DNA from: an uncultured Planctomycetia bacterium
Lineage (GTDB): Bacteria > Planctomycetota > Phycisphaerae > Phycisphaerales > SM1A02
Reading direction: 5' to 3'
Assembly (NCBI GenBank): GCA_937919205.1
Contig: CALFOZ010000232.1
Span: 1-39,857, forward strand
Length of the DNA stretch: 39,857 bases
The notes under the pieces were generated by a model. That model was given only the letters and a program-made list of their open reading frames with translations, was not told the origin of the DNA and ran no database searches. Numbering within the stretch: the first letter of the stretch is position 1; each line of letters opens with the position of its first letter. Made by a program: the position numbers and the translations under genes. Below, one piece after another: positions 31,720-39,857 of the stretch.

Positions 31720-33219
31720 TTGAAGAATTCTTCGTCTTCCGCATCGCGGACGCCGTCTGAAACCAAGTCCGACAAATCTAAGCCATCCGCGGATTCCGTG
31801 GTTGCGCCAACAGCAAAAATTCAAGTGGGGGCGGGTTCAGCCACAGACTTGCGCAAGCACTTTGTGGTTGACACGAATGTGTTGTTGCACAATCCCAACG
31901 CATTGTTCAAGTTTGAGGAGCACGAAGTGGTGATTCCACTTCAAGTGATTGAGGAGCTTGATCATTTCAAGAAAAACAACGATGAAACTGGGCGAAATGC
32001 GCGCAGTGTGATTCGCCGCTTGGACAAGATGCGCTCCATTGGGCGGCTCTTTGAAGGCGTGGTGTGGAATGAGCAAGGCGGTTCCATCCGCATTGAACGT
32101 TGCGATTTGAAGACTCCGTTCGCGCTGGACCTTGATGTGGCCGACAATAAAATTCTTGGCGTGGCGCATCGGATGCACATAAGTGGTCTGCGGACAATTT
32201 TTATCTCCAAGGACATCAACGCGCGCGTGAAGTGCGACGCGCTGGATATTCCAAGCGAGGACTTTGAGGCCGACCGCGTTGACGCTGATTGGCTCTACGG
32301 CGGCTACGCCATGTTGAGTTGCCCCAGCGCCACCATTGATGAGCTCTATCAAGAGCGTCAACTGAGCATTGAGCAATTGGAAGGTTTGATCTTTCGCACC
32401 ATCGAAGGCGGTGAACTGAAAGCCCACGACTTGGTGGCTAATCAATTTGTTGTTCTGCAAGACGACGCCGATGAAAGCCACACCGGTTTGGGGCGCGTGC
32501 TTTCCGACACGGGCCATTTGATTCCAGTGACGGGTCCGCGAAAACCGATTTATGGAATTCTTGCGCGCAATGTGCAACAAACAATGGCCATGGATTTGTT
32601 GCTTGATGATGAAGTTCGCTTGGTCTCGTTGATCGGCGCCGCGGGAACAGGAAAAACTCTTCTGGCTATAGCCGCGGGCATGCACAAAGTTTTGCGTGAG
32701 GAGCGCTTTGACAAATTGCTAGTGGCCAGACCCATCATGCCCATGGGCCGCGATATTGGATTTTTGCCGGGCGATAAAGATGAAAAACTAGCGCTGTGGA
32801 TGCAACCCGTGTTTGACAATGTGGCGTACCTGCTTTCAACCCGCGGCGGCAGTGGCAATGAAGCCGACAGCAAGACCGCCGAACAGCGCATGGATCAACT
32901 TGTGGCTGGCGGCAAATTGGTCATGGAGCCGCTCACCTATATCCGCGGCCGCAGTATTCCGCATCAGTTTATTATTGTTGACGAGGCGCAAAATCTTTCG
33001 CCGCATGAGGTGAAGACCATTGTCAGTCGAGTGGGCGAGGGCACAAAGATTGTGCTTGCGGGCGACATTGGTCAAATTGATAATCCATATCTTGACGCGG
33101 CAAGCAATGGTCTTTCGCACTTAATTGAGCGTATGAAGGGTCAACGCATCGCGGGTCATGTCACTTTGAGTCGCACGGAGCGCAGTGAATTGGCAAGTTT
33201 GGCCGCGGACATGTTGTGA
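31720..33219 (+). CDS. PIN domain - PhoH ATPase fusion (PhoH2/YlaK type)
   Basis: The 499-residue protein joins an N-terminal PIN endoribonuclease domain (about 45-175) with a PhoH-type P-loop ATPase (about 270-495). The PIN domain starts with FVVDTNVLLHNP (Asp51) and has VIEELDHFKK and ISKDINARVK. The ATPase has Walker A GAAGTGKT (about 305-313), VARPIMPMGRDIGFLPGDK and Walker B IIVDEAQ (about 417). Such proteins (PhoH2/YlaK type) are implicated in ATP-driven RNA unwinding and cutting. A Ser/Lys-rich N-terminal tail (about 1-40) is probably disordered. TTG at 31720 is chosen because GAAGGGA lies 9 bases upstream; longer frames to 31540 would run through the promoter region. Confidence 0.88.
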   Translation: MKNSSSSASRTPSETKSDKSKPSADSVVAPTAKIQVGAGSATDLRKHFVVDTNVLLHNPNALFKFEEHEVVIPLQVIEELDHFKKNNDETGRNARSVIRRLDKMRSIGRLFEGVVWNEQGGSIRIERCDLKTPFALDLDVADNKILGVAHRMHISGLRTIFISKDINARVKCDALDIPSEDFEADRVDADWLYGGYAMLSCPSATIDELYQERQLSIEQLEGLIFRTIEGGELKAHDLVANQFVVLQDDADESHTGLGRVLSDTGHLIPVTGPRKPIYGILARNVQQTMAMDLLLDDEVRLVSLIGAAGTGKTLLAIAAGMHKVLREERFDKLLVARPIMPMGRDIGFLPGDKDEKLALWMQPVFDNVAYLLSTRGGSGNEADSKTAEQRMDQLVAGGKLVMEPLTYIRGRSIPHQFIIVDEAQNLSPHEVKTIVSRVGEGTKIVLAGDIGQIDNPYLDAASNGLSHLIERMKGQRIAGHVTLSRTERSELASLAADML

Positions 33220-33270
33220 CGCGCAATTGATCGACTTCAGCACATTCACGCGCAACGCAGGTTGATCGCT

Positions 33271-34380
33271 TTAATGTATGCGTTTTGCTTTTGGCTTCTT
33301 CAAGTGAGAGTCAATCACAAGTTGAAGCGCAATTTCAAGAGATGCGGAGGCGGTTACGCTTTGTGCGTCGGCGCCGACAACTTTCCAAAGGTCGTCAATC
33401 AGTTGAAATGGCTGACCACCCACTAAAATTGGAATGTTTTTTCCAGCATCCGTGGCGCGAACCATGGCGATGGCATTGTGAACTCCACGAAGGCGCAAAC
33501 TGGTGGAGGCGCTTAAGGCCAAAAGATCCGCGCCGCCACGAAACGCCTGCGGCCCAATGGTGTTGGCAATTTCCTGCGCGGGAGTGTTGGCCCCCAAAAA
33601 CTCCACATTCCAGCCCTCTTTTTCATAAATGGCTGACAGAATTCGAATGCCAAGATCATGCATGTCGCCGCCCACGGATGCGGCAACCATGAGATATCCA
33701 TTGTTAGCTTTGCCCGGAGTCTTGCAACGAAGCGCTTCCAAGATTTGTTGTGTTGCATTGGTGCAATAATGTTCGTCAGCAATGCTGGCTTCTTGCACGT
33801 GCCACATGTGGCCAATTTCCGCCAGGGCTGGCGAGAATATTCCCTCGCATATTTGAGAAAATGTCAGGCCGTTTTTGGACAGATCTAAAATAAAACGCTC
33901 CGCCTCACTGCGATCACGCCGCAGTAAGTGCATCAGATACATGCGCGCCAAGTCGCGAGAAGTTCCCACAATCGACATTGGACTGACCACACATGCTTGA
34001 TTGTTTAGCAACGTTTCAACGGCATGGGTAATGATGGGCGTGGTCAAATCGGAAATTACTTTTGGAAGTTGCTCAATCAAGACGCTCATCATGCACTGTA
34101 AATTTTGGGCTAGATCAGCTGTGTTCATTTCACGGGCCGTGAACGCCGCCTTGGACCACAGCGCGTTGCCAATGAAAATTTGCTCTCTATCCAAAGCCAC
34201 GGCTTCAGCCAAGTGGGCGATTCGCGCAAGCACTTCTTGGTTCCACATGCGCCTACCAGTAGCACCGTAACGCTCCTCCATAGTGGTGTCTTTGCCATAC
34301 TGCTGGTCAACCGTCCATGTGGCAATGGCGCGGCTGGATGACTCAATGAGATCGGCAACTTCAAGTCTGGAAGATTTCAC
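33271..34380 (-). CDS. Cobalamin-binding protein with CarH-type W-x9-EH motif, no DNA-binding domain
   Basis: The 369-residue protein has a helical N-terminal region (about 1-125) that is not a recognisable helix-turn-helix. A four-helix cap of the B12-binding-2 type follows (about 145-225), with Trp193 and Glu203-His204 spaced exactly W-x9-EH as in the light sensor CarH. The C-terminal Rossmann domain (about 228-360) binds B12 with GGDMHDLG: Asp239, the axial His241 and Gly244 form DxHxxG. This combination suggests adenosylcobalamin binding. It could be a light- or redox-responsive regulator acting by protein contacts, or a corrinoid carrier protein. The start is GTG at 34380. It lies 98 bases after the GH15 gene on the same strand. 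Confidence 0.82.
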   Translation of the reverse strand: MKSSRLEVADLIESSSRAIATWTVDQQYGKDTTMEERYGATGRRMWNQEVLARIAHLAEAVALDREQIFIGNALWSKAAFTAREMNTADLAQNLQCMMSVLIEQLPKVISDLTTPIITHAVETLLNNQACVVSPMSIVGTSRDLARMYLMHLLRRDRSEAERFILDLSKNGLTFSQICEGIFSPALAEIGHMWHVQEASIADEHYCTNATQQILEALRCKTPGKANNGYLMVAASVGGDMHDLGIRILSAIYEKEGWNVEFLGANTPAQEIANTIGPQAFRGGADLLALSASTSLRLRGVHNAIAMVRATDAGKNIPILVGGQPFQLIDDLWKVVGADAQSVTASASLEIALQLVIDSHLKKPKAKRIH

Positions 34381-34478
34381 TCGGGTTTATTCGTCAATTT
34401 CAAATGTCAGATTCACTTGCTGTGCAAATGGTGCGTTGAAATTGTATTTTGGTTGTTGTGAAGGGAAATGGAGCTTGT

Positions 34479-36494
34479 TTATGCGGATGCGCCATCGATT
34501 GCGGCGTGCTGGGTCACGGGGAGTTGCGCGCCGGATAATTCCGCGTGCCGCAGGCGATATTGCATGGAGGTTGTGATGAGCGTGGCGTGGCTCCATGTCA
34601 GCGGGCTCACCGAAATTTGCGCGCCGGTGTACGGATGGTATTGCTCGGCCAACACGCCGCTGGAAGATGCGCGCCAATTAGTCCATTCAAGATATGGAAT
34701 GGCTTCGTCAAGTTCGGCAATGGTGGTGGCTTTGGCGATCAACCACTGCGCAAACCACAGCGTGCAAATCACCCACGGATTGCCCGGAACATTTTCAAAT
34801 TCACGGTGCTCAACTTGTTGGTACGGATCGCGTTCGTAGCGCGCAATTCCGCCAATTTCTGTGCGCACCCAAAGGCGATCGCGGATGGCGCGCATGTGGT
34901 CGCACACGCGCGCGTCATTGGCGGGCAGCACATCAAAAGCAAACAGCGCGTATGCCGACGCATCCAACGTGAAGTCAAGACGATATGAACCATCGTCGGC
35001 GGCGATGGCGGTGCGCGCGAACAAGCGACGCTCCGGATCCCACATATGTTTCAACATGGCCAGCCGCATGCGATCCGCCGCCTCGCTGAAATCAGTCGCG
35101 CGATCATGCGCGCCCATGTCTTGCGCAAATTGGCTGGCCGCAAGCAAGCCGCCAATGGTTGCGCACACGGTGAACAAGTGCACGCCGCGGCGCTCTTCCC
35201 ACAAGTCCCAACTTGGCAGTGGCAAACCGTGGTGGTCGCGGTAGGAAATCATCCAGTTCGCGGTGTCAACAATCAGCGGGTTGTAGAGCGACTTGATGAA
35301 TTCCACATCGCGAAACTTCACAAAATGTTGGCGTAAAGCCCAAGGAATAAGCGCGGTTTCGTCCTGTTGAATGGGCAGTAGCGAGGGCTTTTCCGTGAGC
35401 CACGGATGCCAACTTGAAGCCACCGTTCCATTTGGGTTGTACTTGTGGTGGAAATATCCGTCGGGGTGGCGCACGCGCTCGCAGAAGCGGAAAAAGTTTC
35501 GACTGAGTTCGCTTTGACCTGAAAGAACAAGCGACTGCGCCACCAACGCGCCGTCGCGGGGCCACATGTAGGAATACGTGTCGCCAGCGAAATGCGTGAT
35601 GTCGTAATCGTTGGCCGCGATGATTGCTCCGCCATTGTCAATTTGCGTGCGCGCGATCAGCAAACTGCGCGTCTGCAATTGTTGCAAATGTTTTGGAAGC
35701 GGATCCGCGCCAGAAGATTCCTGTTGCGACCACAGGCGCCAATAGGCCTCGGTGCGATCCAGCATGCGCTGTGGAGTTTTTTCGCAAACCTTTTTGTTCA
35801 GCGCGTGCACTTCATCGTAACTTTTACCGGCCGCGATCCAATACACGCACGTCTCACTGCCGTTGGGAGCAAGCGTAAGTTGGAATCCAACCGCGCTGTC
35901 CACGCTACCTTGCGCAATGCTGTTGCGGCTCAGCATGCCGTCCTCGGCATCGCGCCATGTTCCTTCCGCCTCGCCAATTCTTTTGGCGCCCGTGGCATAG
36001 GTGGTCACGCCAACTCCAGCTGGATGACTTCCATTGAACAAAAAATAGAAATCGTTTTTGTAATGAATCAAGCCGCCAGTTTGCGGATCAAAGGCAACGG
36101 TGTCGCCCACGGGGCTTTCATTCACGCTTAAATCCGCGTGAAAAAACACGCGCACATCGCGTGGACGATTCCACAAATCCGTGACAATCACTTGGCGAAA
36201 ATAAACGGGGCTCCAATAGTCAACAGCGTCGTGGCACACTAACTCCAAACCAAGACGCTCGTTGCGCAAGCGCACCTCGGTCAGCAATGTGTTGTGCTTG
36301 TAGGAAAAATTGCGCGACCAACCCGGGCTATCCATCCATGCAAATTGTCCATCGGCCCACACACCAAAGCGTTGCAAGTGTCCGCAGGTGTGGTTGGGTT
36401 GCCCAACATGCGGCCAATACAAATCGCGAATGCGATAGAGGTCATCAAAGGCGACCAACATGTCGCCGTTACCAACTGGAATATTTCGTGGCAT
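34479..36494 (-). CDS. Glycoside hydrolase family 15 glucoamylase-like protein
   Basis: The 671-residue protein has an N-terminal beta-sandwich region (about 1-260) and a C-terminal alpha/alpha-barrel, the layout of GH15 enzymes that release glucose or related sugars from alpha-glucans. Family-typical segments are FAGDTYSYMWPRDGALVA (about 300-317), SWDLWEERRGVH (about 427-438) with a candidate general acid Glu, and EQYHPYTGAQISVSPLTWSHA near the end (about 613-635) with a candidate base Glu. It has no signal peptide, so it probably acts on intracellular glycogen, trehalose or similar oligosaccharides. It lies 27 bases after fabF on the same strand, so it may be read from the fab operon. Confidence 0.88.
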   Translation of the reverse strand: MPRNIPVGNGDMLVAFDDLYRIRDLYWPHVGQPNHTCGHLQRFGVWADGQFAWMDSPGWSRNFSYKHNTLLTEVRLRNERLGLELVCHDAVDYWSPVYFRQVIVTDLWNRPRDVRVFFHADLSVNESPVGDTVAFDPQTGGLIHYKNDFYFLFNGSHPAGVGVTTYATGAKRIGEAEGTWRDAEDGMLSRNSIAQGSVDSAVGFQLTLAPNGSETCVYWIAAGKSYDEVHALNKKVCEKTPQRMLDRTEAYWRLWSQQESSGADPLPKHLQQLQTRSLLIARTQIDNGGAIIAANDYDITHFAGDTYSYMWPRDGALVAQSLVLSGQSELSRNFFRFCERVRHPDGYFHHKYNPNGTVASSWHPWLTEKPSLLPIQQDETALIPWALRQHFVKFRDVEFIKSLYNPLIVDTANWMISYRDHHGLPLPSWDLWEERRGVHLFTVCATIGGLLAASQFAQDMGAHDRATDFSEAADRMRLAMLKHMWDPERRLFARTAIAADDGSYRLDFTLDASAYALFAFDVLPANDARVCDHMRAIRDRLWVRTEIGGIARYERDPYQQVEHREFENVPGNPWVICTLWFAQWLIAKATTIAELDEAIPYLEWTNWRASSSGVLAEQYHPYTGAQISVSPLTWSHATLITTSMQYRLRHAELSGAQLPVTQHAAIDGASA

Positions 36495-36521
36495 GTGTTG
36501 TGGGAAAGTCGAGCGAAGTGA

Positions 36522-37784
36522 TTAGCCGTTGAAGCGGCTAAAGATAAGGCTGGTGTTGTGTCCGCCAAATCCAAATGAATTGTTGATTGCAAAATCAAGT
36601 TTGCGCTCTTGCGGCGTGTGCGCCACAAAATTTAAATCCATTCCCTCATCGGGGTTATCCAAATTAATGGTGGGGGGCAAGACGCCTTTGTGAATGGCCA
36701 AGATGGTGGCGATACTTTCAATGCCGCCCGCCGCTCCCAGCGCGTGACCCGTGACGCCCTTAGTGCTACTCATGGCCAATGTGTACGCGTGCGCTCCAAA
36801 GAGTTCCTTCACCGCGTTCACTTCCGCGCGATCACCCAGCGGAGTGCTGGTTCCGTGCGCATTGATATAGCCAATTTGATCTGCGTTGATTTGTCCATCG
36901 CGTAGCGCCCATGTCATGGAGCGCTTGGCGCCGGAACCTTGCTCATCTGGCGCCGCAATGTGAAACGCATCTCCGCTGGAACCGTAGCCAATAATTTCCG
37001 CGTACATCTTGGCGCCACGTTTTTTGGCGTGCTCTAATTCTTCCAAAACCAAAATAGCGGCGCCGTCGGCCAGAACAAATCCGTCGCGGTCCTTGTCAAA
37101 TGGGCGGCTGGCTTTAGTAGGTTCATCGTTGCGCGTGCTCAGCGCCTTCATGGCGCTGAACGCCGCCACGCACACCGGACCAATTCCACTTTCCGCGCCA
37201 CCAGCGAACATGACATCGGCGTCATTGCGCTGAATGGCGTGATACGCGGCGCCGATTGAATGCGAGCCAGAGGCGCACGCCGTTGCCGTGGCAATGTTGA
37301 AGCCACGCAAGTTGTATCGAATGCTAATTTGACCAGCGCATGCGTTGACCATGAGTCGCGGAACAATGAACGGGCTGACTTTGCGCGGGCCGCTTTCCAA
37401 AAGTTTGTACAAGCCAGTTTCAATTGTGTTGATGCCACCAACGCCGCTACCAACAGCTACGCCGCGGCGATCAGGATCGCCAGTTGTGAAATCAATACCG
37501 CAGTCGCGCGCGGCCTGCGTTGCCGCGCCCAAGCCGTAGATGGCAAAGTTGTCCATGCGCCTGGATTCGCGCACATCAATGCCCGCGTGTTTATCCAAAT
37601 CAAAGCCGCGGACTTCGCCGCCAAATCGTGTGGTCCACTCCTCATTTTGCGGGAAATTGGTGATGGGACCAATTCCAGACTTGCCCGCCAAAAGGGAAGC
37701 CCAAAAAGAGTCGACATCCAGACCGACATCGGTGATTGCGCCGAGTCCAGTGACCACGACGCGGCGAAGCGTGATGGTTCGCAT
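36522..37784 (-). CDS. fabF: 3-oxoacyl-[acyl-carrier-protein] synthase II
   Basis: The 420-residue condensing enzyme elongates acyl-ACP with malonyl-ACP in type II fatty acid synthesis. The Cys-His-His set is intact: Cys170 in TATACASGSHS, His310 in NAHGTSTPLGD and His347 in GVTGHALGAAGG. The start RRVVVTGLGAI is the standard KAS N-terminus. The upstream gap to acpP holds a hairpin (37803-37821). TAAATA lies 6 bases before the ATG, and no Shine-Dalgarno is visible. The gene belongs to the order fabG-acpP-fabF, typical of bacterial fatty acid clusters. Confidence 0.96.
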   Translation of the reverse strand: MRTITLRRVVVTGLGAITDVGLDVDSFWASLLAGKSGIGPITNFPQNEEWTTRFGGEVRGFDLDKHAGIDVRESRRMDNFAIYGLGAATQAARDCGIDFTTGDPDRRGVAVGSGVGGINTIETGLYKLLESGPRKVSPFIVPRLMVNACAGQISIRYNLRGFNIATATACASGSHSIGAAYHAIQRNDADVMFAGGAESGIGPVCVAAFSAMKALSTRNDEPTKASRPFDKDRDGFVLADGAAILVLEELEHAKKRGAKMYAEIIGYGSSGDAFHIAAPDEQGSGAKRSMTWALRDGQINADQIGYINAHGTSTPLGDRAEVNAVKELFGAHAYTLAMSSTKGVTGHALGAAGGIESIATILAIHKGVLPPTINLDNPDEGMDLNFVAHTPQERKLDFAINNSFGFGGHNTSLIFSRFNG

Positions 37785-37802
37785 GGGAATTATTTAGGCG
37801 AA

Positions 37803-37821
37803 CGAGACCTGAGGAGTCTCG
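37803..37821 (-). other. Intercistronic hairpin between acpP and fabF
   Basis: CGAGAC pairs with GTCTCG (perfect 6-base stem, 7-base loop) in the 41-base gap between the acpP stop and the fabF start. No T-run follows, so it may act as an RNA-processing or stabilising element or attenuate readthrough. Confidence 0.45.
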
Positions 37822-37825
37822 CGCG

Positions 37826-38083
37826 TCACTTGTCCTTACTGCTGGATAAATTCTTGTTGATGAAGTCGACGGCTTGACCCACAGTGTGGATCTTCTCCGC
37901 TTGCTCATCCGGAATTTGAGTGTCAAATTCCTCCTCAAGCTCCATAACAAGCTCGACCGTGTCAAGACTGTCGGCGTTGAGGTCATTGGTGAAACTGGTG
38001 TCCCGGGTGATTTGATCTTTATCAACACCCATTTGTTCGGCGACGATTCCAATTACTTTTGTTTCAATCTCTTGCTCGGTCAC
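37826..38083 (-). CDS. acpP: Acyl carrier protein
   Basis: The 85-residue acidic helical protein carries the growing acyl chain on a phosphopantetheine arm attached to Ser39 in the motif NADSLD. The flanking [18 protein letters not shown] is helix II-III of ACP and is highly conserved. The GTG start at 38083 has AGGAG 6 bases upstream (38090-38094). The gene sits between fabG and fabF. The C-terminal tail is lysine- and serine-rich. Confidence 0.96.
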   Translation of the reverse strand: MTEQEIETKVIGIVAEQMGVDKDQITRDTSFTNDLNADSLDTVELVMELEEEFDTQIPDEQAEKIHTVGQAVDFINKNLSSSKDK

Positions 38084-38089
38084 GGTCTT

Positions 38090-38094
38090 CTCCT
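38090..38094 (-). promoter_or_regulatory. Shine-Dalgarno AGGAG of acpP
   Basis: AGGAG on the minus strand lies 6 bases before the GTG at 38083, which supports this non-ATG start. Confidence 0.75.
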
Positions 38095-38170
38095 AAATCA
38101 AATATGGACATGTCTGAAGTTCGGGATGCTAACGGAAATTACACATTCATGCACGCACAATATTTTGCAA

Positions 38171-38938
38171 TCACATTGACATTCCGCCATCCACGGCAAG
38201 AACTTGTCCCGTGATGTAACTCGCTTCTTCGCTGGTGATAAACGCAACCGCCGCGGCGATATCCGCGGGCAGACCAAAGCGCCGCAAGGGAATGCTTGGC
38301 AGGGCCGCCTCCTTCACTTGTGGCGGCAAAGTGGCTGTCATATCGGTTTCAATAAATCCTGGCGCAATAAGATTGGCGGTCAATCCCTTGGAACCCAACT
38401 CGCGGGCGATTGATTTGGTCATGCCAACCAGCGCGGCTTTGGCGGCGGAATAGTTCACTTGTCCCGCATTTCCAATCAAACCGCTGACGCTACCCACATT
38501 CACAATGCGACCCCAGCGTCCACGCATCATGGGTCGGGCGGCGGCGCGGCAGGTGACAAACGCACTGCGTAAATTTACTTGAATGACCTCGTCAAAATCT
38601 TGATCGCTCATGCGCAGTAGCAAACCGTCGCGAGTAATGCCGGCGTTGTTCACCAGAATATCCAGGCGACCGTACTTTTCCGCAACAGCCTCAACTAGCG
38701 CGGCAAGCGCCACGCCGTCGCCAACATCGCACGCCATGCCTTCCATGGAACCGCCCGCGGCTTGCACGGCGTTGACCACCTCGGCAAGATTGGCTTCGGT
38801 GCGCGCCACGCCAACGACATGTCGGCCATCATTCGCCAATCGCTCCGCAATCGCTCTACCAATTCCACGGCTGGCACCTGTGACAATTGCTACTCGCTTT
38901 TCGATGATGCATTCTCCTGTTGTATGCGCTTGACACAA
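38171..38938 (-). CDS. fabG: 3-oxoacyl-[acyl-carrier-protein] reductase (start uncertain)
   Basis: The NADPH-dependent short-chain dehydrogenase reduces 3-oxoacyl-ACP in fatty acid synthesis. It shows TGASRGIGRAIA (cofactor loop), NNAG, and the catalytic Ser150, Tyr163 and Lys167 (numbered from the TTG start). The listed start is TTG at 38938, the only canonical start codon upstream of the homology, with GAGG 4 bases before it. The family normally starts about four residues before VAIVTGAS, and a stronger AGGAG (38914-38918) lies 5 bases before ATC ATC (38903-38908), so initiation may occur there. No ATG, GTG or TTG is in frame between the two. Confidence 0.9.
   Translation of the reverse strand: MCQAHTTGECIIEKRVAIVTGASRGIGRAIAERLANDGRHVVGVARTEANLAEVVNAVQAAGGSMEGMACDVGDGVALAALVEAVAEKYGRLDILVNNAGITRDGLLLRMSDQDFDEVIQVNLRSAFVTCRAAARPMMRGRWGRIVNVGSVSGLIGNAGQVNYSAAKAALVGMTKSIARELGSKGLTANLIAPGFIETDMTATLPPQVKEAALPSIPLRRFGLPADIAAAVAFITSEEASYITGQVLAVDGGMSM
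38914..38918 (-). promoter_or_regulatory. Shine-Dalgarno AGGAG pointing to ATC codons in fabG
   Basis: AGGAG on the minus strand is followed after 5 and 8 bases by the codons ATC (38906-38908) and ATC (38903-38905), in frame with the fabG product just before the conserved start. Confidence 0.45.
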
Positions 38939-39029
38939 ACATCCTCACATCAAGCAGTGAGTGTAACCAAGAAAATTAAATTGATTCACAACGGGCGGAT
39001 CAAAAGCATTTCACATCAATCTCTACAGA

Positions 39030-39854
39030 TCAACGTGGCTTCAATGGAGGTCCACCAGGGGCATCCACGGGAGCCCCAGTTGGCTTGCGTCTGCCTGGGC
39101 CGGAAGGATTTTTTGGCTCGGTGCTCTCGGGCTCGCTGGAGCTATTCGATTCGCCTTTGACTGATCGATCTTGTTGTGGAATCTCAATGATTTCGTCGGG
39201 TGCCTTGGCGGAGGCGATCTCCTCTTTGTTCATGTTCATCCACTGCTTGATGCGTGATTCCGTCTTGTTTCCCTGCAACTTTTCATCGATTTTTGGTGGC
39301 GATGCTAGCGCAGTCATAAGAAGTGGACTTTCCCCCTCGGCGGGCGAAAGCGACCACAGTTGCGCGGCAAATACATCGCCCACGGTATAGAAGCCAAGAA
39401 CCGTAAGTGATCCATTTTCGGCTCCGGAAGTCCATCCCACGTTCACGCGTGAAATATTTTCGGTGGCTGTTTTCCATTGACCCGATTTGTTCATGTTGGC
39501 CAAGACCGCTTGATCCAACTGGCTCATCAACGGAGATAATTTTTCCGCGTTGCCGCGAACCATGGCGTCAAAGAACAGCAGGACGGCCTCTGCTTGCTTG
39601 ACATCGCTGGGCGCCTTGTCGGAGTCCTCAACTCGCACGCGTTTGTCAATACCAAGGCGCTTCATCATGTCGTTGAGAGTTTCTTTGGAGGTCTCATCAA
39701 CCACGACTTCCTTCACCGCAGTATCTTCGGCGGGCTTCTCCTCGGTCTTGCCGCATGCAACCATAAGCAAGGCCACCGAGCCAAACAAAAGAGCAAAGTG
39801 GCGTGATAAATTACAATCCACTATTTGCATTATGAGTTTGCGCAATTGAATCAT
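39030..39854 (-). CDS. Lipoprotein of unknown function
   Basis: The 274-residue product has a signal sequence ending in LLMVACGK (Cys34), then an acidic, Glu/Val-rich spacer, a soluble domain (about 85-200) and a proline- and glycine-rich, basic tail (about 225-274: GPGRRKPTGAPVDAP). I recognise no family. The ATG at 39854 is 4 bases from the right window edge; an in-frame ATG at 39830 is an alternative, and the upstream context is not visible. It ends 91 bases before fabG on the same strand. Confidence 0.75.
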   Translation of the reverse strand: MIQLRKLIMQIVDCNLSRHFALLFGSVALLMVACGKTEEKPAEDTAVKEVVVDETSKETLNDMMKRLGIDKRVRVEDSDKAPSDVKQAEAVLLFFDAMVRGNAEKLSPLMSQLDQAVLANMNKSGQWKTATENISRVNVGWTSGAENGSLTVLGFYTVGDVFAAQLWSLSPAEGESPLLMTALASPPKIDEKLQGNKTESRIKQWMNMNKEEIASAKAPDEIIEIPQQDRSVKGESNSSSEPESTEPKNPSGPGRRKPTGAPVDAPGGPPLKPR

Positions 39855-39857
39855 GTG

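Overview
This window most likely comes from a Gram-negative planctomycete-type bacterium, probably in or near the class Phycisphaerae. The evidence is a C-terminal planctomycete-style cytochrome c domain at the left edge, a DUF1573 secreted protein, a DksA/TraR-like protein with a degenerate zinc finger, a helix-turn-helix protein with an acidic low-complexity middle and two C-terminal membrane helices, and outer-membrane genes (a Kdo/WaaP-type sugar kinase, a family 9 glycosyltransferase and many lipoproteins). This placement is an inference from gene content. I see no mobile element, phage gene, CRISPR array or rRNA. No gene-free stretch exceeds 300 bases, so this looks like compact, vertically inherited chromosome.

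Layout. 1-4.1 kb: cytochrome domain (partial), TauE/SafE permease, tRNA-Arg, a membrane GAF/HD-GYP protein and an isolated nuoC. 4.4-7.2 kb: a lipoprotein, a terminator and a two-gene ABC exporter. 7.3-13.4 kb: proC, a sugar kinase/glycosyltransferase pair, accA, a DksA-like protein, lspA and a convergent truB. 13.5-14.1 kb: a small membrane lipoprotein, a bidirectional terminator, tRNA-Pro and tRNA-Ser. 14.2-21.1 kb: an envelope-directed block with an FG-GAP lipoprotein, an MsrB-MsrA fusion, a glutamate-carboxypeptidase-like M28 peptidase, a DUF1573 protein and a metallophosphoesterase. 21.1-26.8 kb: tsaB, a pseudo-receiver-like protein, psd, the helix-turn-helix membrane protein, mutY and a lipoprotein. 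26.8-31.5 kb: gatCA, a ROK sugar kinase, a NIF3-family protein and a Bax-inhibitor-like protein. 31.6-36.5 kb: a PIN-PhoH ATPase, a B12-binding protein with photoreceptor-type residues and a GH15 glucoamylase-like enzyme. 36.5-39.9 kb: fabG-acpP-fabF (fatty acid synthesis) and a lipoprotein.

Two themes run through the window. First, genes are tightly packed: start/stop overlaps (ATGA, TTGA, TGATG), convergent stops that share TTAA, and a 74-base tail-to-tail overlap of lspA and truB. Second, many genes without a Shine-Dalgarno sequence carry a TANNNT hexamer ending 6-8 bases before the start codon. That is the arrangement expected of leaderless transcripts, and I count nine clear cases. Genes that do have a good Shine-Dalgarno (the 4400 lipoprotein, the DksA-like gene, the Bax-inhibitor gene, acpP) lack this spacing. 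The most interesting single loci are the B12 protein (no DNA-binding domain, but the W-x9-EH residues of CarH-type light sensors), the phoH promoter with an overlapping inverted repeat, a Gly/Gln repeat tract inside the NIF3 protein, and fabG, whose best Shine-Dalgarno points at ATC codons.
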